A stretch of 64,000 nt of DNA from Micromonospora marina (GTDB taxonomy: Bacteria > Actinomycetota > Actinomycetes > Mycobacteriales > Micromonosporaceae). A program made the translations under genes and the position numbers. The notes beneath the pieces are model-generated. The model was not told the origin of the DNA. It saw only the letters and a program-made list of their open reading frames with translations, and made no database searches. Where the stretch lies: NCBI RefSeq assembly GCF_900091565.1, contig NZ_FMCV01000012.1:107760-171759 (forward strand), read 5' to 3'. Positions 57,480-64,000 of this stretch are shown here, piece after piece. Numbering within the stretch: position 1 is the first letter of the stretch; the number at the start of each line of letters is the position of its first letter.

Positions 57480-58119
57480 GCAGACCCGCCAGCTGATCCT
57501 CGACACCGCGATGCGGCTGTTCCGCGAGCGCGGATACGCGCGGACGACGATGCGCGCCGTCGCCCAGGAGGCGGGCGTGGCGGTGGGCAACGCCTACTAC
57601 TACTTCGGCTCCAAGGAGCACCTGGTCCAGGAGTTCTACGCGGGCACCCAGCGCGAGCACCGGGAGGCGGCCGCGCCGGTGCTCGCCCGGGAGCGGGACT
57701 TCGGCCCGCGACTGGCCGGGGTTCTGCACGCGGGCGTCGACGTGCTGAGCCCGTACCACGCGTTCGCGGGCGCCTTCTTCAAGACGGCGGCCGAGCCGAC
57801 CTCACCGCTCAGCCCGTTCTCCGCCGAGTCGTCGGCGCCCCGGGACATGTCCATCGCGCTGTTCCGCGAGGCGCTGACCGGGTCCACCGTCAAGCTCGAC
57901 GAGGAGCTGCGCGAGGCTCTGCCCGAGCTGCTCTGGCTCGGCTACATGGGTGTGGTGCTCTACTGGGTGCACGACCGCTCGGAGGGGCAGGTCAAGACCC
58001 GGCAGCTCATCGACGGCGTGGTGCCGCTCGTGGACCGGCTGGTGGGGCTGTCCCGGCTGCGCGTGCTGCGGCCGGTCACCCGACAGGCGCTCACCCTGAT
58101 CCACACGCTGCGTCACTGA
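57418..58119 (+). CDS. TetR family transcriptional regulator
   Basis: A 233-residue regulator with the TetR helix-turn-helix at about 28-70 (TRQLILDTAMRLFRERGYAR, TTMRAVAQEAGVAVGNAYYY) and a helical ligand domain. It starts inside the DCC-like gene; TACGGT at 57405-57410 lies seven bases before the ATG, so it may also have its own leaderless promoter. The duplicate TTGAACACGTTCAA sites at the operon promoter fit autorepression. The ligand is unknown. Confidence 0.92.
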   Translation: MTEQSAPTTAAGGQGSTARGEQTRQLILDTAMRLFRERGYARTTMRAVAQEAGVAVGNAYYYFGSKEHLVQEFYAGTQREHREAAAPVLARERDFGPRLAGVLHAGVDVLSPYHAFAGAFFKTAAEPTSPLSPFSAESSAPRDMSIALFREALTGSTVKLDEELREALPELLWLGYMGVVLYWVHDRSEGQVKTRQLIDGVVPLVDRLVGLSRLRVLRPVTRQALTLIHTLRH

Positions 58120-58242
58120 TCCCGCCGACGCGACGGCAAGCGATTCCGCAGGTGAGAGTCCGTAACCGGACAGCAACGCACCCCTTGCTCCCGACAGGAA
58201 CTGACACATAGCGTTACCGATGTCGGGCCTGGGGAGAGAGCT

Positions 58243-58278
58243 GCGGACCGTGGATTCGGCCCGGGATCCACGGTCCGC
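58243..58278. terminator. Bidirectional hairpin, perfect 13-bp stem
   Basis: GCGGACCGTGGAT (58243-58255) and ATCCACGGTCCGC (58266-58278) pair around a 10-base loop, between the convergent TetR and GNAT genes. The 183-base gap holds no other supported feature. Confidence 0.8.
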
Positions 58279-58302
58279 GCCAGACACGGCCGGCGGGGCG
58301 GG

Positions 58303-59064
58303 TCAGCGGGGGAAGACGCCGAACCCGGTGAAGCCCCGGTCCGGGAACCCGGCCGCCTCGGCCACCCGCCCGGACGCCGCGTTGCCCGGGTCGTGCAGGT
58401 AGGTGGGGATCGCCCCCTCGTCCAGCACCCGGCGCGCGGCCTGCGCGACCAGCCGCCGGGCCAGGCCGCACCCGCGCGCCGCCGGCACCGTGCCCACCGC
58501 CAGCTCGTGCCCGTACGCGTCGTGCCGTTTGATCCCCACGCCGGCCCGGTACGCGCCGTCGGCGCCCCGGACCACGAGCACCTCCCGGTCGAACAGCCGC
58601 AGCCACGGCGGCAGCCCGGGCAGCGTGGGCGGCACCCACTCCCCCACCTCGGGCAGCGGCGCCGGGTCGGTGCACCAGCGGAAGACCGAGGTGTGCGCGA
58701 CGAACTCGGGCGTGCCGACAGCGACCGGCAGGTCGGGCAGCCACTCCCCGAGCGGCCGGTCGCGTACCAGCGTCCGTACCGCCTCCACCCGGTCGGCGGC
58801 CACCGAGAGGACGGTGCTGCCGCCCGCGGTCACCGCGACGGCGGGGCGCAGCCGCCCGTCCCAGGCCGGGCGGGCGCGGCGGTACGACCTGACCACGTGC
58901 AGCCCGGGGCCCGCCGGCCACTGTCCCAACCAGGTCGCCAGATGGAGGAAGACCCGCCGGTCGAGCACGTGATCATGGTACGCCCGCACGCCGCGCCCGT
59001 GCCCGCGGAATTCGCCGATCGCGGCGCGGTTGAGACGTGCGGCAGACGGGTAGAGGGTCGGCAC
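58303..59064 (-). CDS. GNAT-like acetyltransferase
   Basis: A 253-residue protein with the GNAT core in the C-terminal half: HELAVGTVPAARGCGLARRL, VAQAARRVLDEGAIPTYL and NAASGRVAEAAGFPDRGF. The N-terminal half has a GNAT-like helper domain. GTG 59064 is used; an ATG at 59124 would add 20 residues of lower plausibility. No evident ribosome-binding site. Substrate unknown. Confidence 0.75.
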   Translation of the reverse strand: MPTLYPSAARLNRAAIGEFRGHGRGVRAYHDHVLDRRVFLHLATWLGQWPAGPGLHVVRSYRRARPAWDGRLRPAVAVTAGGSTVLSVAADRVEAVRTLVRDRPLGEWLPDLPVAVGTPEFVAHTSVFRWCTDPAPLPEVGEWVPPTLPGLPPWLRLFDREVLVVRGADGAYRAGVGIKRHDAYGHELAVGTVPAARGCGLARRLVAQAARRVLDEGAIPTYLHDPGNAASGRVAEAAGFPDRGFTGFGVFPR

Positions 59065-59197
59065 GCCAGCGACGGATGCCGATCCCTGGTCCCGCCACCG
59101 GCCGCAGGAGTCCCGGCGCCGCACGGAACCGAAGGCATCGCCCCTGCGTCATATTCATTTCCATACATGGACAAGTTTCTCTGGGACGGTAGTGGTC

Positions 59198-59383
59198 ATG
59201 CCTCACGAACCGAATGACCGATTCCAGCAGGACGCGGAGCGCGGCTGGCGGGCCGCCGCAGACGCCGGGCGGTTCCCGGCACAGCCGGCGTACCGCGAGG
59301 CCCGCGACCGAGGGCCCTCCTGGGCCGAGCTGAACGCGCAGCCGGCCGGCACCGCCGCCTGGCGTGGCCTCTCACCCCTCTAG
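59198..59383 (+). CDS. Small polar hypothetical protein
   Basis: A 61-residue protein rich in Arg, Ala and Glu (NDRFQQDAERGWRAAADAGR, PSWAELNAQPAGTAAWRGL) without signal or membrane segment. TAGTGG lies a few bases before the ATG and may be a leaderless -10 box. Codon usage is typical of the neighbours. Function unknown. Confidence 0.5.
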   Translation: MPHEPNDRFQQDAERGWRAAADAGRFPAQPAYREARDRGPSWAELNAQPAGTAAWRGLSPL

Positions 59384-59491
59384 GAACGCGGGCGGCGACA
59401 CACCGGCCGGGCGGGCGTACCGGCCTTCGCACACCTGTGCGGTAGCGTCTTGTGGTCCGATTTCCGGCCTACGACAGGAGAAGCTCCGCGC

Positions 59492-60010
59492 ATGGGCAAG
59501 AAGACGATCCACGTCTCCGACTTCACCGGTCAGGTGCTCAGCCCCGACGACGAGGTGGTCAAGGTCGTCGTCCTGGAGCACCCGGACCTGGTCGCCGGGC
59601 CCGTGCAGCTGGACGCCACCCCGGTCGATGTGGAGAGCATCGACGACGCGGCGCTCGACGTCGCGGTGGTGGAGATCCACGACCGGCACGGTCACGGCGA
59701 GCCGCGCCGGGTGGTGCTGACCGCCAGCGAGTTCGACGCGATGGCGACCGACGTGCCGATGGCGCAGCTGCTGCGGACCGCGGAGCGGGTCAAGCCGCCC
59801 AAGGCCCGGCGCGCCACCGAGAAGATCGACTACGGCACCATCGAGCACGCCGGGCGCCCGCACCGCGGCCGGGTCACCGAGGAGGAGGCCCGGCTGGTCC
59901 GGGAGCATCTCGACGAGGTGAACAAGCGGCTGGCCGACGCCGGCATCCGCCAGGTCGACCCGGCCGACCCGGAGCACGCCGCCCGGTACGGCTTCCCCGT
60001 CGCCGACTGA
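59492..60010 (+). CDS. Conserved hypothetical protein
   Basis: A 172-residue soluble protein. The N-terminal half is beta-rich and acidic (KKTIHVSDFTGQVLSPDDEV, VVLEHPDLVAGPVQLDATP) and the C-terminal half is helical and charged (RGRVTEEEARLVREHLDEVN, KRLADAGIRQVDPADPEHAA). AGGAG lies 13 bases before the ATG. I recognise the type from other actinobacteria but not its function. A terminator hairpin follows. Confidence 0.7.
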   Translation: MGKKTIHVSDFTGQVLSPDDEVVKVVVLEHPDLVAGPVQLDATPVDVESIDDAALDVAVVEIHDRHGHGEPRRVVLTASEFDAMATDVPMAQLLRTAERVKPPKARRATEKIDYGTIEHAGRPHRGRVTEEEARLVREHLDEVNKRLADAGIRQVDPADPEHAARYGFPVAD

Positions 60011-60021
60011 CAACCCGAGCA

Positions 60022-60052
60022 CCGGGCACGCGCCCCCGTGACGCGTGCCCGG
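60022..60052. terminator. Bidirectional hairpin, perfect 11-bp stem
   Basis: CCGGGCACGCG (60022-60032) and CGCGTGCCCGG (60042-60052) pair around a 9-base loop, between convergent stops. Confidence 0.75.
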
Positions 60053-60059
60053 CGTGGTG

Positions 60060-60797
60060 TCAGGCCCCTTTCCGAGTGATCTCGGCGAGCGCCGCCTCGA
60101 ACGCCGACTCCAGCGCGGCCTTCTCCAGGCCGAGGCCGCGCAGCACGCCGTCACCGCCCTCCTCTTCCAGCAGGGCGAGCAGGATGTGCTCCGTACCGAT
60201 GTAGTTGTGTCCCATCCGCAGCGCCTCCCGGAACGTCAGCTCCAGCACCTTCTTGGCCCGCGCGTCGTAGGGGATCAGGTCCGGAACCTGGTCGGCCTTC
60301 GCCGGTAGCGTCGAGGTGACGACCTCCCGCAGCCGCTCCAGGGGTACGCCCCGAGCGACGATCGCCGCGGCGGCGAGCCCTTCCGGCTCGGCGAGCAGCC
60401 CGAGCGCGACGTGCCCCGGGGTGATCTCGGCGTTGCCGGCGGTCCGCGCCTCCTCCTGCGAGGCCAGCACCACGTTGCGGGCGCGCGGGGTGAAGCGGCC
60501 GAACCCGGAGTTCGGGTCGAGCGCGGCGGCGGTCTCCGCCTTGGCGGCGGAACGCTTCTGGGCGGCCTGCTTGGTCACGCCCATGCTGCGGCCGATCTCC
60601 GTCCACGAGGCGCCGGACCGGCGCGCCTGGTCGACGAAGTGCCCGATCAGGTGGTCCGCCACGTCGCCCAGGTGGTCGGCGACGAGCACGGCGTCGGCCA
60701 GCTGGTCGAGCGCGTCGGTGTGTGCCTTCTTGATGCCGTCGATGAGGTCGTCGAGGCGTACCGGATGGGTCATCTTGAGTGGTTCGGTCTCCTCCAT
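60060..60797 (-). CDS. Clp_N-domain protein with N-terminal helix-turn-helix
   Basis: A 245-residue protein. Residues about 60-78 (WTEIGRSMGVTKQAAQKR) form a helix-turn-helix. Residues about 100-240 are a double Clp N-terminal repeat (FTPRARNVVLASQEEARTAG, ITPGHVALGLL, then AKKVLELTFREALRMGHNYI and GTEHILLALL). In ClpC this domain binds substrates and adaptors, but no AAA+ ATPase domain is present, so it is more likely a DNA-binding regulator. The -10 box TATGGT ends six bases before the ATG (leaderless), and the promoter is covered by two inverted repeats, which suggests autorepression. Confidence 0.9.
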   Translation of the reverse strand: MEETEPLKMTHPVRLDDLIDGIKKAHTDALDQLADAVLVADHLGDVADHLIGHFVDQARRSGASWTEIGRSMGVTKQAAQKRSAAKAETAAALDPNSGFGRFTPRARNVVLASQEEARTAGNAEITPGHVALGLLAEPEGLAAAAIVARGVPLERLREVVTSTLPAKADQVPDLIPYDARAKKVLELTFREALRMGHNYIGTEHILLALLEEEGGDGVLRGLGLEKAALESAFEAALAEITRKGA

Positions 60798-60798
60798 G

Positions 60799-60845
60799 CG
60801 TCAACCATAGGTTGACGCATGCGGTACGTCAACCCTCGGTTGACG
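60799..60845 (-). promoter_or_regulatory. Leaderless promoter covered by two operators
   Basis: CGTCAACCATAGGTTGACG (60799-60817) and CGTCAACCCTCGGTTGACG (60827-60845) are two palindromes with identical 8-base arms, 28 bp apart. On the minus strand, TTGACG (60832-60827) and TATGGT (60809-60804) form -35 and -10 boxes with a 17-base spacer; each lies inside one palindrome. Confidence 0.85.
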
Positions 60846-60869
60846 CTGCCGTTCCGTAAAGACGAGGTG

Positions 60870-61732
60870 GTGAGCGTGTCCTCGCCCGCGTACCCGGACA
60901 GGGCCGACATGCCGACGCTGGTGGACGCGGCGCGCCGCGGCGACCGGGCGGCGGTGGACGAGCTGGTCTCGCACTGTCTGCCGCTGGTCTACAACCCAGA
61001 TCCGCCTCGCGCCGGCCTGGACGACACGGCCTCCGGCTGGGACCGCCGCCCTGCGCCGATGTGGCGCAAGCGATTCGCCCGCCACGTCCGAGACTGCCAG
61101 CACTGCCCGGACGCGACGAACGATCTGGTTCCGGCCGAACGGCTGCTGGCCGGTCTGGCGCTCACGCCGCCCCCCCGCGGCACTCGCCTCCGACATCACC
61201 CACAGGATGCACACCGTCGCCACCGGGTCGCAGGTCTCCCCTCCCGGCGTCCACGCCGTAACCGCCGGAGTGCGGTCGCGCTCTCGTTGTCCAAGACCCT
61301 GGTCGGCGTCGTCGCCGCCGCCGCAGTGCTCGGCGGGGGCGGGCTCGTACTGGCCAACTACCCGGAGGAGCCGGGGCGGCAGCCGGCGAGCGCGGCAGCC
61401 GCGCAGCCCTCGGCCGCGACCACCGCACCGGCGCTCACACCTTCTCTGACCACCGTGAAGCCGTCCCGACCGCCGTGCGCCCGAGCCCGACCCCCAGCCG
61501 GTCGGCGAAGCCCAGCAAGTCACCGAAGCCGACCCCGTCGTCGTCGCCGACCAGGTCGGCCGGTACGCCCACCGGCCTGTCCGCCGCGGAACGGCGACTG
61601 CTGGTGCTGCTCAACGAGCGGCGTCGCGCGCTCGGGCTGACCGAGGTCAAGCTGGGTACGACGCAACACCGGGCCGCGGAGTCCTGCGTGCGGCAGAACC
61701 TGAATAACGGCAGCGGGTTGACGCACGGGCCC
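60870..61732 (+). pseudogene. Decayed sigma factor/zinc-finger/CAP-domain gene
   Basis: The gene begins like an ECF-type sigma factor (MPTLVDAARRGDRAAVDELV, SHCLPLVYN) but jumps at once to a zinc-finger-like segment (FARHVRDCQHC), so most of sigma regions 2-4 are deleted. The reading frame then shifts: a membrane helix (TLVGVVAAAAVLGGGGLVLA) is in the first frame, the stretch ALASDITHRMHTVATGS in another, and a CAP/SCP-like domain (LLVLLNERRRALGLTEVKLG, TQHRAAESCVRQNL) in a third. The CAP domain stops at LTHGPC where IS sequence begins. At least two frameshifts, one deletion and one truncation make it non-functional. Intact sigma-membrane-CAP fusions are known in actinobacteria (recollection). 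Confidence 0.8.
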
Positions 61733-62268
61733 TGCTCGCAGGCCAGGTGCAGCTTGGTCGTCAGACCGCCCCGCGAGCGGCCCAACGCGTGATCGGCCGG
61801 CTCGACGACGCCGCTACCGCCCCCGGCCGGTGGTTCGACCTGCGTGTGACTGTCCCGGCGGGCGCCAGCGGCATGCTGATGCGCCCGCGCGATCGTGGAG
61901 TCCACGCTCACATCCCAGGTGATCAACCCGAGCGCATCGGCCCTACCTTGCAACCCGGCCAGGATCCGCGCCCACACCCCGGCCCGCTGCCAGCGCCGGT
62001 ACAGCCCGTACACCGTCCGCCAGTGCCCGTAGCAGTCCGGCACGTCCCGCCACGGCGCACCCGTACGGACCCGTCACCTGATCCCGTCAACGAGCTGCCG
62101 CTTGCTCCACTTCGGCGGCCGACCCGGCTTCTTCCGCCCGGGCAGCAACGGCTCCAGCACCGCCCACTGCGCGTCGGTCAGGTCGAACCGCCTCGTCACC
62201 GCTACGCTGGCCACGAGGTCTCCGTGCAGATGGTTGTCTTGGTCGATAACCCATCTACCGGAGACCTC
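61733..62268 (-). mobile_element. IS5-type element remnant, N-terminal transposase part
   Basis: From a GTG at 62214 the transposase reads FDLTDAQWAVLEPLLPGRKK, PGRPPKWSKRQLVDGI, then a TGA at 62076-62074 where TGG (Trp) is expected, then VRTGAPWRDVPDCYGHWRTV, the first DDE aspartate in DVSVDSTIARAHQHA, and GRSRGGLTTKLHLACEQG. It is truncated there by fusion to the CAP-domain relic. GAGGTCTCCG at 62215-62224 and its inverse at 62259-62268 mark the presumed IS end. Two independent lesions show it is dead. Confidence 0.87.
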
Positions 62269-62328
62269 ACCGCGTATCGATCACCGACACGCCCAACCGA
62301 TCACCTCACAGCCAGGCCACGGGCACTT

Positions 62329-62565
62329 ATGACACACGACCTAGCAACTGACGCCCATCCCCTGCTGCACAAGGTCGATCCGGAACACGGCCGCCGACTG
62401 GAGGCCCTGCCATGTGATCTCGTGTGGGCGACAACCTGGATGAACGACGCGAACGACGTACTCGCACCCCGGCTCGGGATACCGCCCCTGCCCGTCGTCG
62501 ACTGGCCCGACTCCGACGAGGTCGGCGTCCTGCACTGGTGGCGCTCACCACGAAAGGCCAGGTGA
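62329..62565 (+). pseudogene. Fragment resembling a HAD-like hydrolase
   Basis: About 78 codons, including LPCDLVWATTWMNDANDVLA, PRLGIPPLPVVDWP and a terminal VLHWW. This matches the middle of actinobacterial HAD-domain proteins, in which a DxDG motif should lie upstream and a second domain downstream; both are missing. The ATG at 62329 is only the first available codon. It lies between the IS remnant and the toxin cassette. Confidence 0.55.
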
Positions 62566-62592
62566 GAGGCCAAGAAACATAGATTACACGGC

Positions 62593-62961
62593 GTGACGGG
62601 GTGGAAATCCCGCACGTACTATGTGCTCGCCGGGACCACCCCGGTCCTCGTCCACAACTGCGGTGAGGCTTTCCTGGACGACGCTGGTGAGGCGTACATA
62701 CGAAAGAACCACACGGCCGGCGGTGCAGGAGCGGATGAAACCAAGGGTTTATTCAACAAGAACGAGGATTTGTACCAACTCGCGGATGACTCCAACAATT
62801 TCCCCGCTACGCCGCAGGCCAACGGTCGCTGCGCCAGAGTCTGCGACGCCGGTCGGACCATCGGAACTGACGTCGAAACCGGCTTGCCGACGTCTACCTA
62901 TACGGTAATCACGGATAAGTACGGTGGCGTGATCACCATGCACCCGGGTGTTCCGCGATAG
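62593..62961 (+). CDS. Orphan C-terminal cassette of a polymorphic (HINT) toxin
   Basis: A 122-residue frame. Residues about 8-23 (RTYYVLAGTTPVLVHNCG) are the end of a pretoxin-HINT domain, whose VHNC marks the autoproteolytic boundary in polymorphic toxins. The remaining 100 residues are a toxin domain (EAYIRKNHTAGGAGADETKG, then DVETGLPTSTYTVITDKYGG and VITMHPGVPR), in style like nuclease/RNase toxin tips of the BECR type, although I cannot name the family. The delivery and HINT parts are missing, and the GTG start is probably fortuitous, so it is a displaced tip cassette. GC content is lower than in the flanks. Confidence 0.72.
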   Translation: MTGWKSRTYYVLAGTTPVLVHNCGEAFLDDAGEAYIRKNHTAGGAGADETKGLFNKNEDLYQLADDSNNFPATPQANGRCARVCDAGRTIGTDVETGLPTSTYTVITDKYGGVITMHPGVPR

Positions 62962-62996
62962 TCTGGCGCCCAGCCCGAAGATAGATCGCTGCTGCG

Positions 62997-63041
62997 ACCA
63001 GGTTGGAGGCGTCGGACTAAGTCTGACACCTCCAACCTGGT
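62997..63041. terminator. Long hairpin between toxin tip and immunity gene
   Basis: ACCAGGTTGGAGG pairs perfectly with CCTCCAACCTGGT; after one mismatch, GTCGGAC pairs with GTCTGAC (one G-U) around a TAA loop. No T run follows. It probably terminates the toxin transcript. CATACT just behind it may be a -10 box for the immunity gene. Confidence 0.7.
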
Positions 63042-63063
63042 CATACTGAAAGGAGTGGATCGG

Positions 63064-63363
63064 ATGCCCTTGAGTGTCAGGGTATGGACCCTTCCGGACA
63101 TGAACCTTGCTCGTTGCATTCACCCGGACCTTAACCGGCTAGTGGAGTTCGCTCAGTCATTGAAGCTTCCCATGCTGGGAAACGTCGATCCTTACGACGA
63201 TACTCGCTTCAATCGTATGCAAATGAGCCTTGTTGTTCCCGAACTGCGGATGCTCGCTGACTCCGCTCCAGGGGGTGCGGCCGATGCTGCCCAAGAACTG
63301 CTGGCTCTGACCGAGCTGGTGGACGCAAAGCCTCACCGCTATCTCGTCTTCGTAGGCGACTGA
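63064..63363 (+). CDS. Probable immunity protein of the toxin cassette
   Basis: A 99-residue soluble protein (MPLSVRVWTLPDMNLARCIH, NRMQMSLVVPELRMLADSAP) with no family I recognise. Identification as immunity protein rests on position directly behind the toxin tip, size, and the same atypical base composition. AAAGGAG lies nine bases before the ATG at 63064; a GTG at 63055 is too close to it. Confidence 0.6.
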   Translation: MPLSVRVWTLPDMNLARCIHPDLNRLVEFAQSLKLPMLGNVDPYDDTRFNRMQMSLVVPELRMLADSAPGGAADAAQELLALTELVDAKPHRYLVFVGD

Positions 63364-63406
63364 GCCTTTCCGCGTAACGATGCGTGACGTTGTGTAGCGC
63401 CCGGTT

Positions 63407-63797
63407 TCAGGTGGTTCGCTGGTGGTTGATGTGGAGAATGACCAAGGCTGCCGCGACGATGTCACCGATCTTCCACGGGCAGAGGCTGATGTTGCGCAGC
63501 GCTTTGAACGTGGTTTTGAGCAGGCTGTTGCCGCGTTCACCGACCGCGCGGAGCCGGTTGTGGGCTCGGTTGAACTGCTGCTGGATGCCGCCGAGCTTCT
63601 CGTTCTTGGGTTTCTTGAACGCGACGACGATGGTGTCGGCTTCGCCTTCGTAGCCCAGGTCGGCCCAGGGCCCCGGCAAAGTCGTGAGGGTGTCCGGCTT
63701 GGGCGGTTCGAAGTAGAAGCGCCGGTGTTGGTGGCAGCAAGACGGGCATGACCGGTTCAGAAGATCATCAAGGTTCTCTACGCCACGATGACCTATC
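63407..63797 (-). mobile_element. IS5-type transposase fragment, C-terminal part
   Basis: The frame ends with a conserved transposase C-terminus: GPWADLGYEGEADTIVVAFK, KPKNEKLGGIQQQFNRAHNR, LRAVGERGNSLLKTTFKALR and SLCPWKIGDIVAAALVILH. Roughly 130 codons can be followed upstream (to about 63797); the catalytic N-terminal two thirds are missing. It belongs to a different IS5 subgroup from the remnant at 61733-62268, so the two are separate events. Its missing part may have been displaced by the adjoining ISAs1-like element. Confidence 0.82.
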
Positions 63798-63808
63798 CGA
63801 AGTGAGCC

Positions 63809-64000
63809 ATGCCCGCACTGCCATCATCGCTGACCTCTTCTCTGTCCTGCGCACCGGCTCTGACCGTTGCCGAAACCGCTGGTGGGCTGCCCGCAGCACT
63901 CGCCGGTCTGCCTGACCCGCGAGCCCGGCGGGGTGTGCGGCACAGGCTGCCGGTCGTGGTGACCGCGGCGGTCTGCGCCGTGGTTGCCGGCTACCGCTCG
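63809..64000 (+). mobile_element. Start of an ISAs1-type transposase gene (cut by window edge)
   Basis: From the ATG at 63809 the frame is open to the window end (64 codons): MPALPSSLTSSLSCAP, ALTVAETAGGLPAALAGLP, then DPRARRGVRHRLPVVVTAAV and CAVVAGYRS. The LPDPRARRGVRHRL segment followed by a hydrophobic stretch is the N-terminal associated domain of ISAs1-family DDE transposases. Whether it is complete cannot be seen. Confidence 0.82.

Noticed and set aside
61733..63797. The two IS5-type fragments as halves of one element split by the toxin cassette
   Set aside because: The N-terminal and C-terminal pieces appear to belong to different IS5 subgroups, so they are not parts of the same transposase.

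Overview
The window is chromosomal DNA from a very high-GC actinomycete. GTG starts, stop/start overlaps of the GTGA or ATGA type, and many genes that begin 5-8 bases after a TANNNT box (leaderless transcription) are all common. Gene content (ilvB/ilvD, gatCAB, ligA, mnmA, etfBA, DUF6232 and DUF4397 proteins), near-identical copies of a roughly 55-bp intergenic repeat, and a short SERSER-type coupling frame between gatC and gatA point to the Micromonosporaceae, most likely Micromonospora. The genus is an inference from these patterns; no database was searched.

Layout. 1-5.2 kb: the start of ilvB with a leader that looks like an attenuator, a GGDEF-EAL protein, and ilvD. 5.2-12.5 kb: small regulators, a TetR/DUF4386 divergon, a relic resembling a GH2 beta-mannosidase beside a LacI regulator, and a second, degenerate GGDEF-EAL protein. 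12.4-18.3 kb: 2-hydroxyacid dehydrogenase, GAF-PP2C phosphatase, a lipoprotein sugar dehydrogenase and a membrane metallophosphoesterase. 18.7-31.7 kb: an AceE-like E1 enzyme, gatB, a surface protein with an LPITG sorting signal, gatA, gatC, a third GGDEF-EAL protein and ligA. 31.9-42.2 kb: a membrane-tethered PemK-like protein, ADP-ribosylglycohydrolase, a MetE-like protein, mnmA, cysteine desulfurase, a sortase/DUF4397 operon, an ECF sigma/anti-sigma pair and etfBA.

42.3-60.8 kb: mostly small transcription units, many separated by strong hairpins. They include GNAT enzymes, DUF202 proteins, an acetolactate synthase-like enzyme, enoyl-CoA hydratase, two DUF6232 paralogues, ribokinase, ABC transporter parts, a ROK/GH3 divergon, a TetR operon with two identical 14-bp palindromes over its promoter, and a Clp_N/HTH regulator whose promoter is covered by two inverted repeats.

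60.8-64.0 kb is a decayed accessory island: a sigma-factor/CAP pseudogene with an internal deletion and frameshifts, an IS5-type remnant with a nonsense codon, a HAD-like fragment, an orphan C-terminal cassette of a polymorphic (HINT) toxin with a probable immunity gene, a second IS5-type fragment, and the start of an ISAs1-type transposase that runs off the window. Base composition drops visibly around the toxin and immunity genes.

Themes. Three c-di-GMP proteins lie within 29 kb, two with intact motifs and one probably only a sensor. Cell-surface display is represented by a sortase substrate and a sortase 13 kb apart. The cysteine desulfurase and MnmA form a tRNA-thiolation unit. No CRISPR array, rRNA, recognisable tRNA or biosynthetic gene cluster was seen.
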